Of a DNA stretch of 64,000 nucleotides, positions 54,035 through 62,760 are shown in pieces. Under the pieces are notes generated by a model. It had not been told where the DNA came from. It did no database searches and was given only the letters and a program-made list of their open reading frames with translations. The stretch spans positions 372,001 through 436,000 of the forward strand of contig NZ_JAHCSH010000001.1 of NCBI RefSeq assembly GCF_018474005.1, written 5' to 3'. Position 1 is the stretch's first letter. The number at the start of each line of letters is the position of its first letter. Made by a program: the position numbers and the translations under genes. Source of the DNA: Curvibacter sp. CHRR-16. Its GTDB lineage: Bacteria; Pseudomonadota; Gammaproteobacteria; Burkholderiales; Burkholderiaceae_C.

Positions 54035-54615
54035 GTGAGAGCACAGAGATAGCAAAAACCGCTTATGACCCTTGGAACCCAGCAACCTGGCCAAAGGAGC
54101 ACTTTTTTTGGTGGGCGTTTTATTTTGCCAGCATGGCATTCGTATGGCTGACGCCATTGGATGTGCTTGACCGCTATCCGCAGTTTGTACCGTTTACTGA
54201 TTTCATGGCGAGTTGGAATATGCAGATACGGCGGTTGGGTGAAATCAGCGGCCCTGCAAATCAAGCCAATAGGTTTTGTTCTTCGGTTTTATGGTGTGTG
54301 GCACCGATTGCTCTTATTTTTCACTTTCGGGGGATGTCTCAAACTTATCCAGATGGGAGTTTCTCTGTGAAATCCTCCATCTCATTTTTTGTTGGTTTAT
54401 TTGGTTTGCCGCTGCTCTGCTATTTTGGATATTGGTCGATTCCTACTGACCCTGCTGAAGGTAGCCGGGTAGGTCGTGTTTTGTTTATCGGCGCAGTTGG
54501 GCGTAGTGTGTTTATCCCCATTTTTATATTTTCTATTGGCATGTTTTTGGTGTCATGGTTTTGGATGATTCAAGCATTCTTTCGTGGAAAACTCGTAATC
54601 ACTGGAAGTAAATAA
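54031..54615 (+). CDS. Small integral membrane protein of unknown function
   Basis: A 194-residue protein with about four hydrophobic helices (around residues 23-42, 88-105, 120-142 and 155-185), predicted in the inner membrane. It starts MSESTEIAKTAYDPWNPATWPKEHFFWWAFYF, which matches no family I recognise. The ATG at 54031 overlaps the end of the upstream remnant by four bases (ATGA), and the stop lies two bases before the ATG of the giant secreted-protein gene. Base composition is AT-richer than elsewhere in the window. Tight linkage suggests a role connected with the secreted protein, perhaps protection or assembly, but nothing in the sequence proves it. Confidence 0.62.
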   Translation: MSESTEIAKTAYDPWNPATWPKEHFFWWAFYFASMAFVWLTPLDVLDRYPQFVPFTDFMASWNMQIRRLGEISGPANQANRFCSSVLWCVAPIALIFHFRGMSQTYPDGSFSVKSSISFFVGLFGLPLLCYFGYWSIPTDPAEGSRVGRVLFIGAVGRSVFIPIFIFSIGMFLVSWFWMIQAFFRGKLVITGSK

Positions 54616-54617
54616 TC

Positions 54618-57600
54618 ATGGCTGAAGATAAAAATAATCCTTTTGCTGGAATTAAGTTCGACTTGAGCAAACTCTCGGCAGTTTCTGCGCCTGCCAATTT
54701 GACGCAAGGCATCACAGTTCCATCACTACCCGTTAAACAGCCAGACACATGGACTCCGCTGGGCAGCTTTGATTCTGTCAATGCGGGCATAGAACAGACA
54801 GCCAGCAAGTTGCCAAGCAACGTATGGCATTCCAGACCTGTTGAGGCTCTCACGGGCCGACTGGGAGTGGCTAATGACGGTATTGCTGTAGTGCAGCACC
54901 TCATTCAAGGACGTATGGAGGATGCTGCCATTGAGTTTGGTGGCGTGGTTGGGCAGGGTGGCGGTGCTGCGATTGGATATGGTGTGACCAGTCTTGTAGT
55001 CGGTACAACTCCAACAGGAACGGCTCTCAAGTTTGGTGTTGCAACATTTGGCGCCTACATAGGAAGTAACACCGGCAAAGACCTCACTGCCTCCGCCATC
55101 AACGCACTAGACACCACCGCCCCACTGGCACCAGGGCAGGTCGTCCAGCAAGTAGCAACCTTGGGTGGACAGCGCTATGGACTGGGCGTGACGGTCGATG
55201 GCAAACGGGACTGGTATCGCATTGATACATACGAAGGCGACACCCGTTCATCGTTTGGGCAGCATTCAGGAGCAGTGGTCGCACTCACAGCCAGTGAGCG
55301 CATTGCCCTCACAGACCAGTTGGCCAAGAGCACCTTCAGTGCCAGCGACTACGAGCAATACCAGCGGATGGTCAATGAGATTCGTACTCAAGGCGACATC
55401 TCTGAAAACATCAATCCACGCATACGCCCGGTAGGATCTGTGTACATGGCCGATGATTCAGCGGAAGCTAGCGCAGATGCCCCCGAGCCCAGCTACTTCA
55501 ACCGCGACACCGCTCTACCGACAGCCCCAGCCAGTGACAGCAGCACCCCCAACTACGTAGTGCAAAGCGGCGACACCGTAAGCGCCATAGCCCACAAACT
55601 GGGACTCACCCCCCAACAGTACGGCGATTACCTCAAGTCCGTATACGGCCCCGATGCCGACCTCAACAGCATAGTAGCCGGGAGAGAACTGCCTGTGCCC
55701 GCAGACGCGCCCTATGCAGGCAGCACACCCAGTATCCGCAGTTCCCCAGACATTGAAGCCCCCAGCGCCGACAACGACTACAAGCCCGGCAGCAGCAACG
55801 GGGAAGCAGAAGCGGCCGCCTACAAACAACTGGTAGACGCCTTCAACAACGCCACCACCAACCCCGACACCAGCCCAGTAGGCGAGGGCGTGCAACTGGC
55901 CGATGCAAGCAACGGCGAAGTAGTCAGCGACGCAGGCCCCGGCTACACAGTAGGGGGCGCAACCACAGAGCCAACCACTACCACCGACAGCTCCCTGCCA
56001 GAGGACTACAGCGGCAGCGACGCCCACTTCAGCCACCAACCAGAACCTACCACCCAAGCACCCTACGTCCAACACGGCTCAGGGTACAACGCCGCCCTAC
56101 AACCCTACCTCGCCACCCTCAGCCTGCTGCAAGGGCTAGACGGCTTGCAGCACTGGGACAAGATGGACGACCTAGGCCACTTCAACAGCCTGCTGGGTCT
56201 GGCCAACAACATCAACAGCCTGAGCGAAGGCAGTTTGGGCAACTTGGGTACTTTGAACACCCTCTCAAGCAGCATAGGCCTCATCCAAAACATAGAGAAC
56301 CACAACCTACTGGGGACACTCTCCAGCATCAACGGCCTGAGTGACCAAGCAGTAGATGCAGCCCTGAACAACGCCCTAGGCAGCACAGGCGTACCCTACG
56401 TAGGCATAGCCTTGGCACTGAATGACTTTGAGCACCACCCCGGGCAAAGCATAGGCTCGCTCGTAGGCATGTACTTCGGCCCAGTCGGCAGCGCACTGGG
56501 CGGCATGATAGGCGGCATGCTCGACCAAGCAGGGGTATTTGGTGGCAAAGAAGCCCCACCACCACCCGATGGCGCCACCCACTACGAATGGGATGCAGAG
56601 GGCAACATCCAAATTCACATTGATCGAAACCAAAGCCAAGGTGGAGAGATCGCGAAAAGCACCGCGCAAAGCGTACAAAGCCTGCTGCAAAGCATAGTGC
56701 AGAGCATCAACGATCAGACGGTTGATACCAGCGACAACGTAGCCATTAACCCCTATCTGTTGCCCAAGGTGGGCTACTCCGGAGGCGACGCATGGATAGA
56801 GATCACTACACCTGATGGAGACAGTTACCGCGAAACTATACAGAGCGAAAACCTAGCCCAACGCCTCTTTGAGATATTGACCGAAAACGGTGGCATAGCC
56901 CCCGTCTGGCAAGTGCAAACCCAGATGGGGCACATGCAACAACTGCTAGAGCAAGGAGCCAGCCAAGCCCAGATAGCCGCAGAGCTAGGTGCTGGAGCAG
57001 GAGGCCATGCCTACCAAGGCAACCAAGCGTATGCGCTGGAAGGCAACGCCACCGAGAGCGCTGACTTCAAGAGCCAAAGCTTTGGGGCGCTGGTGGTGCA
57101 CCTAGGCACAGGGGCAGTACAGGCCAGCACCCAAGCCCTGCAAAGCTTGCAAGAGCAACAAACCCAGAACCGAGTAGCCACCAGCGAGCTATACCGCGAC
57201 ACCGAGGGGGATGGCTACTTTGAGAAGACAGAGTGGGTCAGCGCTACCGATGCACAAGGCAATCTGCAAGGCATGCTGGTACTGGACTACAACGGCAACG
57301 GCCAGATAGAGACCCGCGACATATTGAACCTGGGGGGCAATGCGGGGCAAGAAGGTAACAACGCTGCCGACGCACAAGCTGCCAGCGCCAACGCCCACCT
57401 GCAGCGCAACAACGTGCAGTGGCTCGACGCCAATGGAGACGGCGTGCTGGACAAGAGCGACCCGGCGTTTGCAGCCATCCGCCTGTGGGTGGATGTGAAC
57501 CAAGATGCGCAGCTGGATGAGGGAGAGCAGATCAGCCTTGATAGTTTGCAGATCACCAGTATCAACTTCAGCTCCGGGCAGGTGACTTATGCCGATGGTC

Positions 57601-60557
57601 ACAGCGATGCACTGAGCAGCACCACACTAAAGTCTGACACCGAAGGCGTGCGCTACACGCAAATGCAAGAGGCTGATGCACAGGGCAAGCTGCACACCAT
57701 TGACGCTGGACAGATGCTGGAGCATGAGGGATACCAAGGCCAGGTGCAGGTGACGGACCAACCGGGGGTGACACGCTGGGGGAGTGTGCGTGAGGCTACG
57801 TTTGAGCACAACGCGTTGCGTACGGGGGATTGGGAAGGGACGGCAGAGGAAGACCAACATCGCCATGGTGGGGCTAACGTAGCCAGTGCGCCTACGCAGA
57901 CCAGTGCTACGGGGGCGGTGAGTTTGGGTGAGGTCAAGCGGGCCAATGGCGCTAGTGCCAGTGTGCTGAGCCCGCAGCGGGTGGTGTTTGTGCCATCTAC
58001 GGCTTTGCTGGGTAATGAACGCGTGGACAGTGCTACTGCGCAGATGGTGCGCAGTGCAGAGGAAAGTTCTTTGCTGGGCGGGGGCATGGGGGCAGGCTTG
58101 GGCGCACTGGCCTTGGTGGGCGTGGGGGCGGTGCAAACGACAGCATTTGCTGCGGAGCGCGTGTTCGCTGACTATGTGCCCGACAACGAGCGTGTGCGGA
58201 TACCGGAACAGGGCATGCAGGTACTGGATGCGCGGCATGCAGGACTCTTGGGCTCGGTGCTGTCGCCTGCTGTCGAGACTGTTCAGGGGGCTGTGCTAAA
58301 TGGTAGTTGGCAGGATGAGCCGCGGCAGGTGGTTGATGCCCCGCCGCCGCCCGGTGTGCTGGCTGATGCGGATGCCTTGCAGCGCACGGGGTTGGACTTG
58401 TCTGCTTACACGGCAACTCAGACACCGTTGCGCGAGATGCGCGCCGTGTTAGTGAGCAGTGGGGCTGCTACGGTGGAGCCAGCAGCTAACACCGTTGCAG
58501 ACAGCCCTAGTGGCAACACGGAGGTGCTGCTGGACATGCCTATTGTGAGTGGGGAAGTGCTGTCGGGCAGTGAGGATACGGTGCTGCGCATGGACACTGC
58601 GCTACTGCTGGCCAACGATCGCACGTCCAATGCAGATGCAGCATTGCACATCAGCGAGGTGGGTAACGCTACCCACGGGCAGGTGAGTTTGCAAACCAGC
58701 GTTGATAGTGCCGGGCAGATCGTGACGGAGGTGGTGTTTTTGCCTGACCCGGACTACTTTGGCACGGCGAGTTTTAGCTACACAGTGACTGATGCCTATG
58801 GTCTGTCTACCACGGCTACAGCCACTTTGCAGGTGCAAAACGTGAACGATGCGCCCTATGCGCAAGGTGAGGTGGTTAGTGGTGCCAGCGAGGATGCCGC
58901 CTTCATGATAGATAAGGCGGTACTGCTGGCCAACGATGGGGATGTGGACGACCCTGCAAGCGCCCTAGGCATTGGCTGGGTGGGCAATGCTGTGAACGGC
59001 ACCGTAAGTTTGGATGCCAATGGCAACGTGGTGTTTGTGCCGGGTACTAATTTCAATGGCAACGCTGAGTTTGAGTACAGAACGGTGGACGCTGCAGGCC
59101 TGCTGTCACCAGTGGTGCCGGTGGTGATGCCGGTGGCAGCGGTCAACGATGCGCCGCTGGCGGTGGATGACCAGTTTCAGACCTACACCAACAGCACGAT
59201 GACGATTGGCTTTACCCAGCTGCTGAGTAACGACTCGGACGTGGAGAACGACACGCTGAGTTTGGTGAACGTGGGCAATGCATCCCACGGGGTGGTGTCT
59301 ATCGTGAATGGGCAGGTGGAGTTTGTGCCCACGGCTGGATTCAAGGGTACAGCGTCATTTGACTACCTAGCAGACGATGGCAATGGCGGGCAGACTTGGG
59401 CCACAGCGTTTGTGGAGGTGAAGGCACCACCGAATTTGTATCCCACCATCACATTGAGTGCTGGTCATACTTATCAGGTATGGTACGGCAACTCTGCTTA
59501 TTACAACGCGGTGGAAATATGGCAAAACTTTAGTTTTTCCATTAATGACGAAAGTCCTGGCTCAGTCACAATGAGTATTACTCCAATCGGAGGGGGGAGT
59601 GTGCTTGCAACGCCAGTGTCTGTTGGGCCATTCGGGTCGAAGACGCCCATCAATTTGGGCTCCAATGCTTTTCAGTACAACCTATACGACGGCTGGGGGG
59701 CTGATGGTGAACAGATTCGCTTTGACATAACCCTGACCGATGGCAATGGTTTGGTCAATGTTGCGCATGTCTTTGCTAGCTATGACTTGGGAGTCATTGG
59801 CGCTCCACTCAGATCCTTTAATGTGACGCATGAGCACACGGGGCTGTTTGTGTCACCTGTGCTGCTGGATCTGATGGGTGATGGGCTGACTTATCAATCT
59901 GTGACCCAAAGCAATGTGCAGTTTGATGTCGATCATGATGGTGTGCTAGATCAGATGGCTTGGGTAGGAACTGAAGATGGTGTTTTAGCTTGGGATAAGA
60001 ACCAGGATGGCATCGTTTCTGATGTGTCGGAGTTCAGCTTCCAGCATTTAAAAGAAGGCGCCCAAACCGATTTGGAGGGGCTACAGGTATTGGATACGAA
60101 TCAGAACGGAGTGTTGGATGCAGGGGATGCCAATTTTGCGGAATTTGGTGTTTGGCGAGATGAGAATGGAAACGGCGTAACAGACGCCGGGGAATTCAAG
60201 TCACTCACGGAGTGGGGGATCATGTCCGTGAATCTGCATTCCAATGGTCAATCGCATCAAGAGGGTACGACTTTGGCCAATAGTGCAACTGGCCAGACGG
60301 ATGTGACTGTGATGGGCGACACCACGTTCACCCGCACCGATGGCAGCACAGGCGTGGCAGCGGATGCCATGTTGGCTTACCAGTCGGGTGTGCATGCACA
60401 GGCTGCAGAGGCTGATTTGGCACGCATGGCGCTGTTGTTTAACCAGATGGCCAACACCGCCGTGACTCCAGATGTCGAACCCTTGGGCTTTGTGCCGACG
60501 CAACCGCATGAGGTTGTTGTCGTCCATGAGGAACAGCAGGCTTTGCAAGCTGCATGA
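54618..60557 (+). CDS. Giant type I secreted protein with LysM, calcium-binding and cadherin-like modules
   Basis: A 1979-residue protein without an N-terminal signal peptide, upstream of an HlyB/HlyD-type exporter, so probably secreted by a C-terminal signal. Modules in order: a Gly-rich hydrophobic patch (about 95-160), a LysM domain (about 312-357, YVVQSGDTVSAIAHKLGLT), a low-complexity Ser/Thr/Asp region (about 370-480), leucine-rich helical repeats (about 490-590), a first set of EF-hand/dockerin-like loops (861, 890, 937 and 959, for example DANGDGVLD), a short hydrophobic segment (about 1155-1185), three cadherin/VCBS-like repeats (about 1307-1600, ending in variants of FxGxAxFxY), and a C-terminal FrpC-like calcium-binding part (about 1745-1850, LLDLMGDGL, DVDHDGVLD, DENGNGVTD). 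No GGxGxDxxx RTX nonapeptides occur. It is likely a cell-surface adhesin, toxin or wall-binding effector. Confidence 0.85.
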   Translation: MAEDKNNPFAGIKFDLSKLSAVSAPANLTQGITVPSLPVKQPDTWTPLGSFDSVNAGIEQTASKLPSNVWHSRPVEALTGRLGVANDGIAVVQHLIQGRMEDAAIEFGGVVGQGGGAAIGYGVTSLVVGTTPTGTALKFGVATFGAYIGSNTGKDLTASAINALDTTAPLAPGQVVQQVATLGGQRYGLGVTVDGKRDWYRIDTYEGDTRSSFGQHSGAVVALTASERIALTDQLAKSTFSASDYEQYQRMVNEIRTQGDISENINPRIRPVGSVYMADDSAEASADAPEPSYFNRDTALPTAPASDSSTPNYVVQSGDTVSAIAHKLGLTPQQYGDYLKSVYGPDADLNSIVAGRELPVPADAPYAGSTPSIRSSPDIEAPSADNDYKPGSSNGEAEAAAYKQLVDAFNNATTNPDTSPVGEGVQLADASNGEVVSDAGPGYTVGGATTEPTTTTDSSLPEDYSGSDAHFSHQPEPTTQAPYVQHGSGYNAALQPYLATLSLLQGLDGLQHWDKMDDLGHFNSLLGLANNINSLSEGSLGNLGTLNTLSSSIGLIQNIENHNLLGTLSSINGLSDQAVDAALNNALGSTGVPYVGIALALNDFEHHPGQSIGSLVGMYFGPVGSALGGMIGGMLDQAGVFGGKEAPPPPDGATHYEWDAEGNIQIHIDRNQSQGGEIAKSTAQSVQSLLQSIVQSINDQTVDTSDNVAINPYLLPKVGYSGGDAWIEITTPDGDSYRETIQSENLAQRLFEILTENGGIAPVWQVQTQMGHMQQLLEQGASQAQIAAELGAGAGGHAYQGNQAYALEGNATESADFKSQSFGALVVHLGTGAVQASTQALQSLQEQQTQNRVATSELYRDTEGDGYFEKTEWVSATDAQGNLQGMLVLDYNGNGQIETRDILNLGGNAGQEGNNAADAQAASANAHLQRNNVQWLDANGDGVLDKSDPAFAAIRLWVDVNQDAQLDEGEQISLDSLQITSINFSSGQVTYADGHSDALSSTTLKSDTEGVRYTQMQEADAQGKLHTIDAGQMLEHEGYQGQVQVTDQPGVTRWGSVREATFEHNALRTGDWEGTAEEDQHRHGGANVASAPTQTSATGAVSLGEVKRANGASASVLSPQRVVFVPSTALLGNERVDSATAQMVRSAEESSLLGGGMGAGLGALALVGVGAVQTTAFAAERVFADYVPDNERVRIPEQGMQVLDARHAGLLGSVLSPAVETVQGAVLNGSWQDEPRQVVDAPPPPGVLADADALQRTGLDLSAYTATQTPLREMRAVLVSSGAATVEPAANTVADSPSGNTEVLLDMPIVSGEVLSGSEDTVLRMDTALLLANDRTSNADAALHISEVGNATHGQVSLQTSVDSAGQIVTEVVFLPDPDYFGTASFSYTVTDAYGLSTTATATLQVQNVNDAPYAQGEVVSGASEDAAFMIDKAVLLANDGDVDDPASALGIGWVGNAVNGTVSLDANGNVVFVPGTNFNGNAEFEYRTVDAAGLLSPVVPVVMPVAAVNDAPLAVDDQFQTYTNSTMTIGFTQLLSNDSDVENDTLSLVNVGNASHGVVSIVNGQVEFVPTAGFKGTASFDYLADDGNGGQTWATAFVEVKAPPNLYPTITLSAGHTYQVWYGNSAYYNAVEIWQNFSFSINDESPGSVTMSITPIGGGSVLATPVSVGPFGSKTPINLGSNAFQYNLYDGWGADGEQIRFDITLTDGNGLVNVAHVFASYDLGVIGAPLRSFNVTHEHTGLFVSPVLLDLMGDGLTYQSVTQSNVQFDVDHDGVLDQMAWVGTEDGVLAWDKNQDGIVSDVSEFSFQHLKEGAQTDLEGLQVLDTNQNGVLDAGDANFAEFGVWRDENGNGVTDAGEFKSLTEWGIMSVNLHSNGQSHQEGTTLANSATGQTDVTVMGDTTFTRTDGSTGVAADAMLAYQSGVHAQAAEADLARMALLFNQMANTAVTPDVEPLGFVPTQPHEVVVVHEEQQALQAA

Positions 60558-60582
60558 TGAAAAAACAATAGGAAACTTTAGT

Positions 60583-62760
60583 GTGCAAGCTACGCTACAA
60601 CTGATTGGGCTTTACGCCAAACTTCACCACGTTCACCTTGATGCTGCGCAGTTAAATCACCAGTTCGGTGGCTATGGGCAAAGCGATGGATCGCCTTCGT
60701 TTGCTATGGGCGATGTGCTCCGAATATTGCAGCAGTTGGGTTTTGAAACTAAGTTGAGCCATGGGGCGGTCAAGGCTCTTTCGCAAGTCGCCTTACCTGC
60801 TTTGATGCCTACGCGCGATGGTTCTTGGATGCTGGTGGGCAAGGTAGATGCCACCGGCCCGGCAGGTGCTGTGGTGTTGCAAATGGCGGGGGAGTCAAGT
60901 CCGCGTCAGGTCTCGTTGGCGGAGTTTGAGGCGCTGTTTGCACGGCAGTGGATTGTGGCGCGGCTGGTTGACGCAGTACCCAATACGCCGGGCGTTACTG
61001 CTGCCAACGACTCGGGGAAATTTGGTGTGGGCTGGTTCTGGCAGTCGCTCAAGAAGTACAAGGGGCTGATGGCGGAGGTGCTGCTGGCATCCTTGTTTGT
61101 GCAGATCATTGCACTGGTCACGCCGATGATTTTTCAGGTGGTCATTGACAAGGTGCTGACCAATCGAACGCTGTCCACGCTGGATGTGATGGTCATTGCG
61201 CTATTGGGGGTGAGTATTTTTGAGGTGATGTTGGGTGCCATGCGGCACTACCTGTTAAGCCATACCACTAACCGGGTGGATGTGGAGCTGGGTGCTAAGT
61301 TGTTTCGTCATCTGTTGCATTTGCCGCTGTCCTACTTTGAGAGTCGGCGCAGCGGCGACACAGTGGCCCGTGTGCGAGAGCTGGACAACGCGCGCAATTT
61401 CCTGACGGGCCAAGCGCTGACAAGCTGGTTGGATTTGCTATTTGCACTGGTCTATATCGGGGTGATGTTTTATTACAGCGTGGCTTTGACGCTGGTCGTA
61501 CTGGCGGCGTTGCCGGTGTTTTTTGGGGCCTCGGCCATCATCACGCCGTTGCTGCGCAAGAAGCTGGAAGACAAGTTTGCACTGGGGGCGGAGAACCAAG
61601 CCTTTCTGGTGGAGACTGTGACGTCCATGGAAACGCTCAAAAGCCACGCGGTGGAGCCGCAGTGGCAGGGTGCGTGGGAGCGACGCCTAGCAAGCTATGT
61701 GAATACCTCGTTCGAGGGGGGGCACTTGGGCAATGCCACCAATCAGTTCATTAGCATGGCGAGCAAGGTGTTGACAGTGTTGCTGCTGTGGTTGGGGGCT
61801 CGGCTGGTCATTGATGGCGCGTTGACGGTGGGAGGTCTAATTGCCTTCAATATGCTCAGTGGCCGGGTAAACGCGCCGATTTTGAAGCTGTCGTCGTTGT
61901 GGCAGGACTTTACTCAGATGAAGGTGAGCATCAAGCGTTTGGCAGATATTTTGGATGCGACGCCTGAGCCGGCGTTTAGGCCTCATCGGTCGGTGCCGCC
62001 GGAAGTTAAAGGGCATATTGCGCTGGAGCATGTGACTTTTAAGTACACCCCGAATGGGCCAGCAATATTGAATGACGTCAGTTTTGATGTGCAGCCTGGT
62101 GAGGTGATTGGTGTTGTGGGCGTTTCGGGTGCGGGCAAGACGACTTTGATGCGTTTGTTGCAAAGGCTGTACACCCCAGAGTCGGGCCGTATTCTGATCG
62201 ACGGGGTGGATATCAATCTGGTGGATACGTCGTGGCTGCGCAGGCAAATAGGGGTGGTGGGGCAAGATACGTTGCTCTTTAACCGCAGTGTGCGCGACAA
62301 CATTGCATTGGCTGATCCTAGCTTGGACATGGAGGCAGTCATGGCTGCAGCTAGTTTGGCGGGGGCTAATGATTTCATCCTCAAACTGCCAGATGGATAT
62401 GACACAGTCATTGGTGAGCGCGGCAGCAAACTCAGTGGTGGTCAACGTGCGCGCATTGCGATTGCACGTGCACTGGTGACCAACCCTCGCATGCTGTTGC
62501 TGGACGAGGCAACGGCTTCGCTGGACTACGAAAGTGAGCGTTTGATTCAGGACAACATGGCGGCTATTGCGCAGGGACGCACGGTGTTTGTGGTGGCGCA
62601 CCGTTTGTCCACCCTGCGTTTGGCGAACCGCATTTTGGTTCTAGAGGATGGCAGGCTGGTGGAAGCGGGTAACCACGCGGAACTTTTGGCTAGAGGGGGG
62701 CGCTATGCATTGCTGTACCACGCGCACCAAGTGTTGCAAGTGCAAGGAGTAGCAGCATGA
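60583..62760 (+). CDS. Type I secretion ABC transporter, HlyB/RaxB-like
   Basis: A 725-residue exporter. An N-terminal C39-peptidase-like domain (about 1-130, LQLIGLYAKLHHVHLDAAQLNHQFGG) lacks the catalytic cysteine, so it is a docking domain of HlyB type, not a leader protease. Next is a six-helix membrane domain (about 150-430) and an ATPase with Walker A GVSGAGKTT, signature LSGGQRARIAIARAL, Walker B MLLLDEATASLD and VVAHRLSTL. I start at GTG 60583, preceded by AGGAAA and matching the beginning of the docking domain; an in-frame ATG at 60472 would lie inside the upstream gene. The stop overlaps the adaptor gene by four bases. It presumably exports the 1979-residue protein. Confidence 0.88.
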   Translation: MQATLQLIGLYAKLHHVHLDAAQLNHQFGGYGQSDGSPSFAMGDVLRILQQLGFETKLSHGAVKALSQVALPALMPTRDGSWMLVGKVDATGPAGAVVLQMAGESSPRQVSLAEFEALFARQWIVARLVDAVPNTPGVTAANDSGKFGVGWFWQSLKKYKGLMAEVLLASLFVQIIALVTPMIFQVVIDKVLTNRTLSTLDVMVIALLGVSIFEVMLGAMRHYLLSHTTNRVDVELGAKLFRHLLHLPLSYFESRRSGDTVARVRELDNARNFLTGQALTSWLDLLFALVYIGVMFYYSVALTLVVLAALPVFFGASAIITPLLRKKLEDKFALGAENQAFLVETVTSMETLKSHAVEPQWQGAWERRLASYVNTSFEGGHLGNATNQFISMASKVLTVLLLWLGARLVIDGALTVGGLIAFNMLSGRVNAPILKLSSLWQDFTQMKVSIKRLADILDATPEPAFRPHRSVPPEVKGHIALEHVTFKYTPNGPAILNDVSFDVQPGEVIGVVGVSGAGKTTLMRLLQRLYTPESGRILIDGVDINLVDTSWLRRQIGVVGQDTLLFNRSVRDNIALADPSLDMEAVMAAASLAGANDFILKLPDGYDTVIGERGSKLSGGQRARIAIARALVTNPRMLLLDEATASLDYESERLIQDNMAAIAQGRTVFVVAHRLSTLRLANRILVLEDGRLVEAGNHAELLARGGRYALLYHAHQVLQVQGVAA

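Noticed and set aside
54618..60557. Calling the giant protein a classical RTX toxin
   Set aside because: The GGxGxDxxx nonapeptide repeats are absent; only EF-hand-like loops and an FrpC-like C-terminal part are present.
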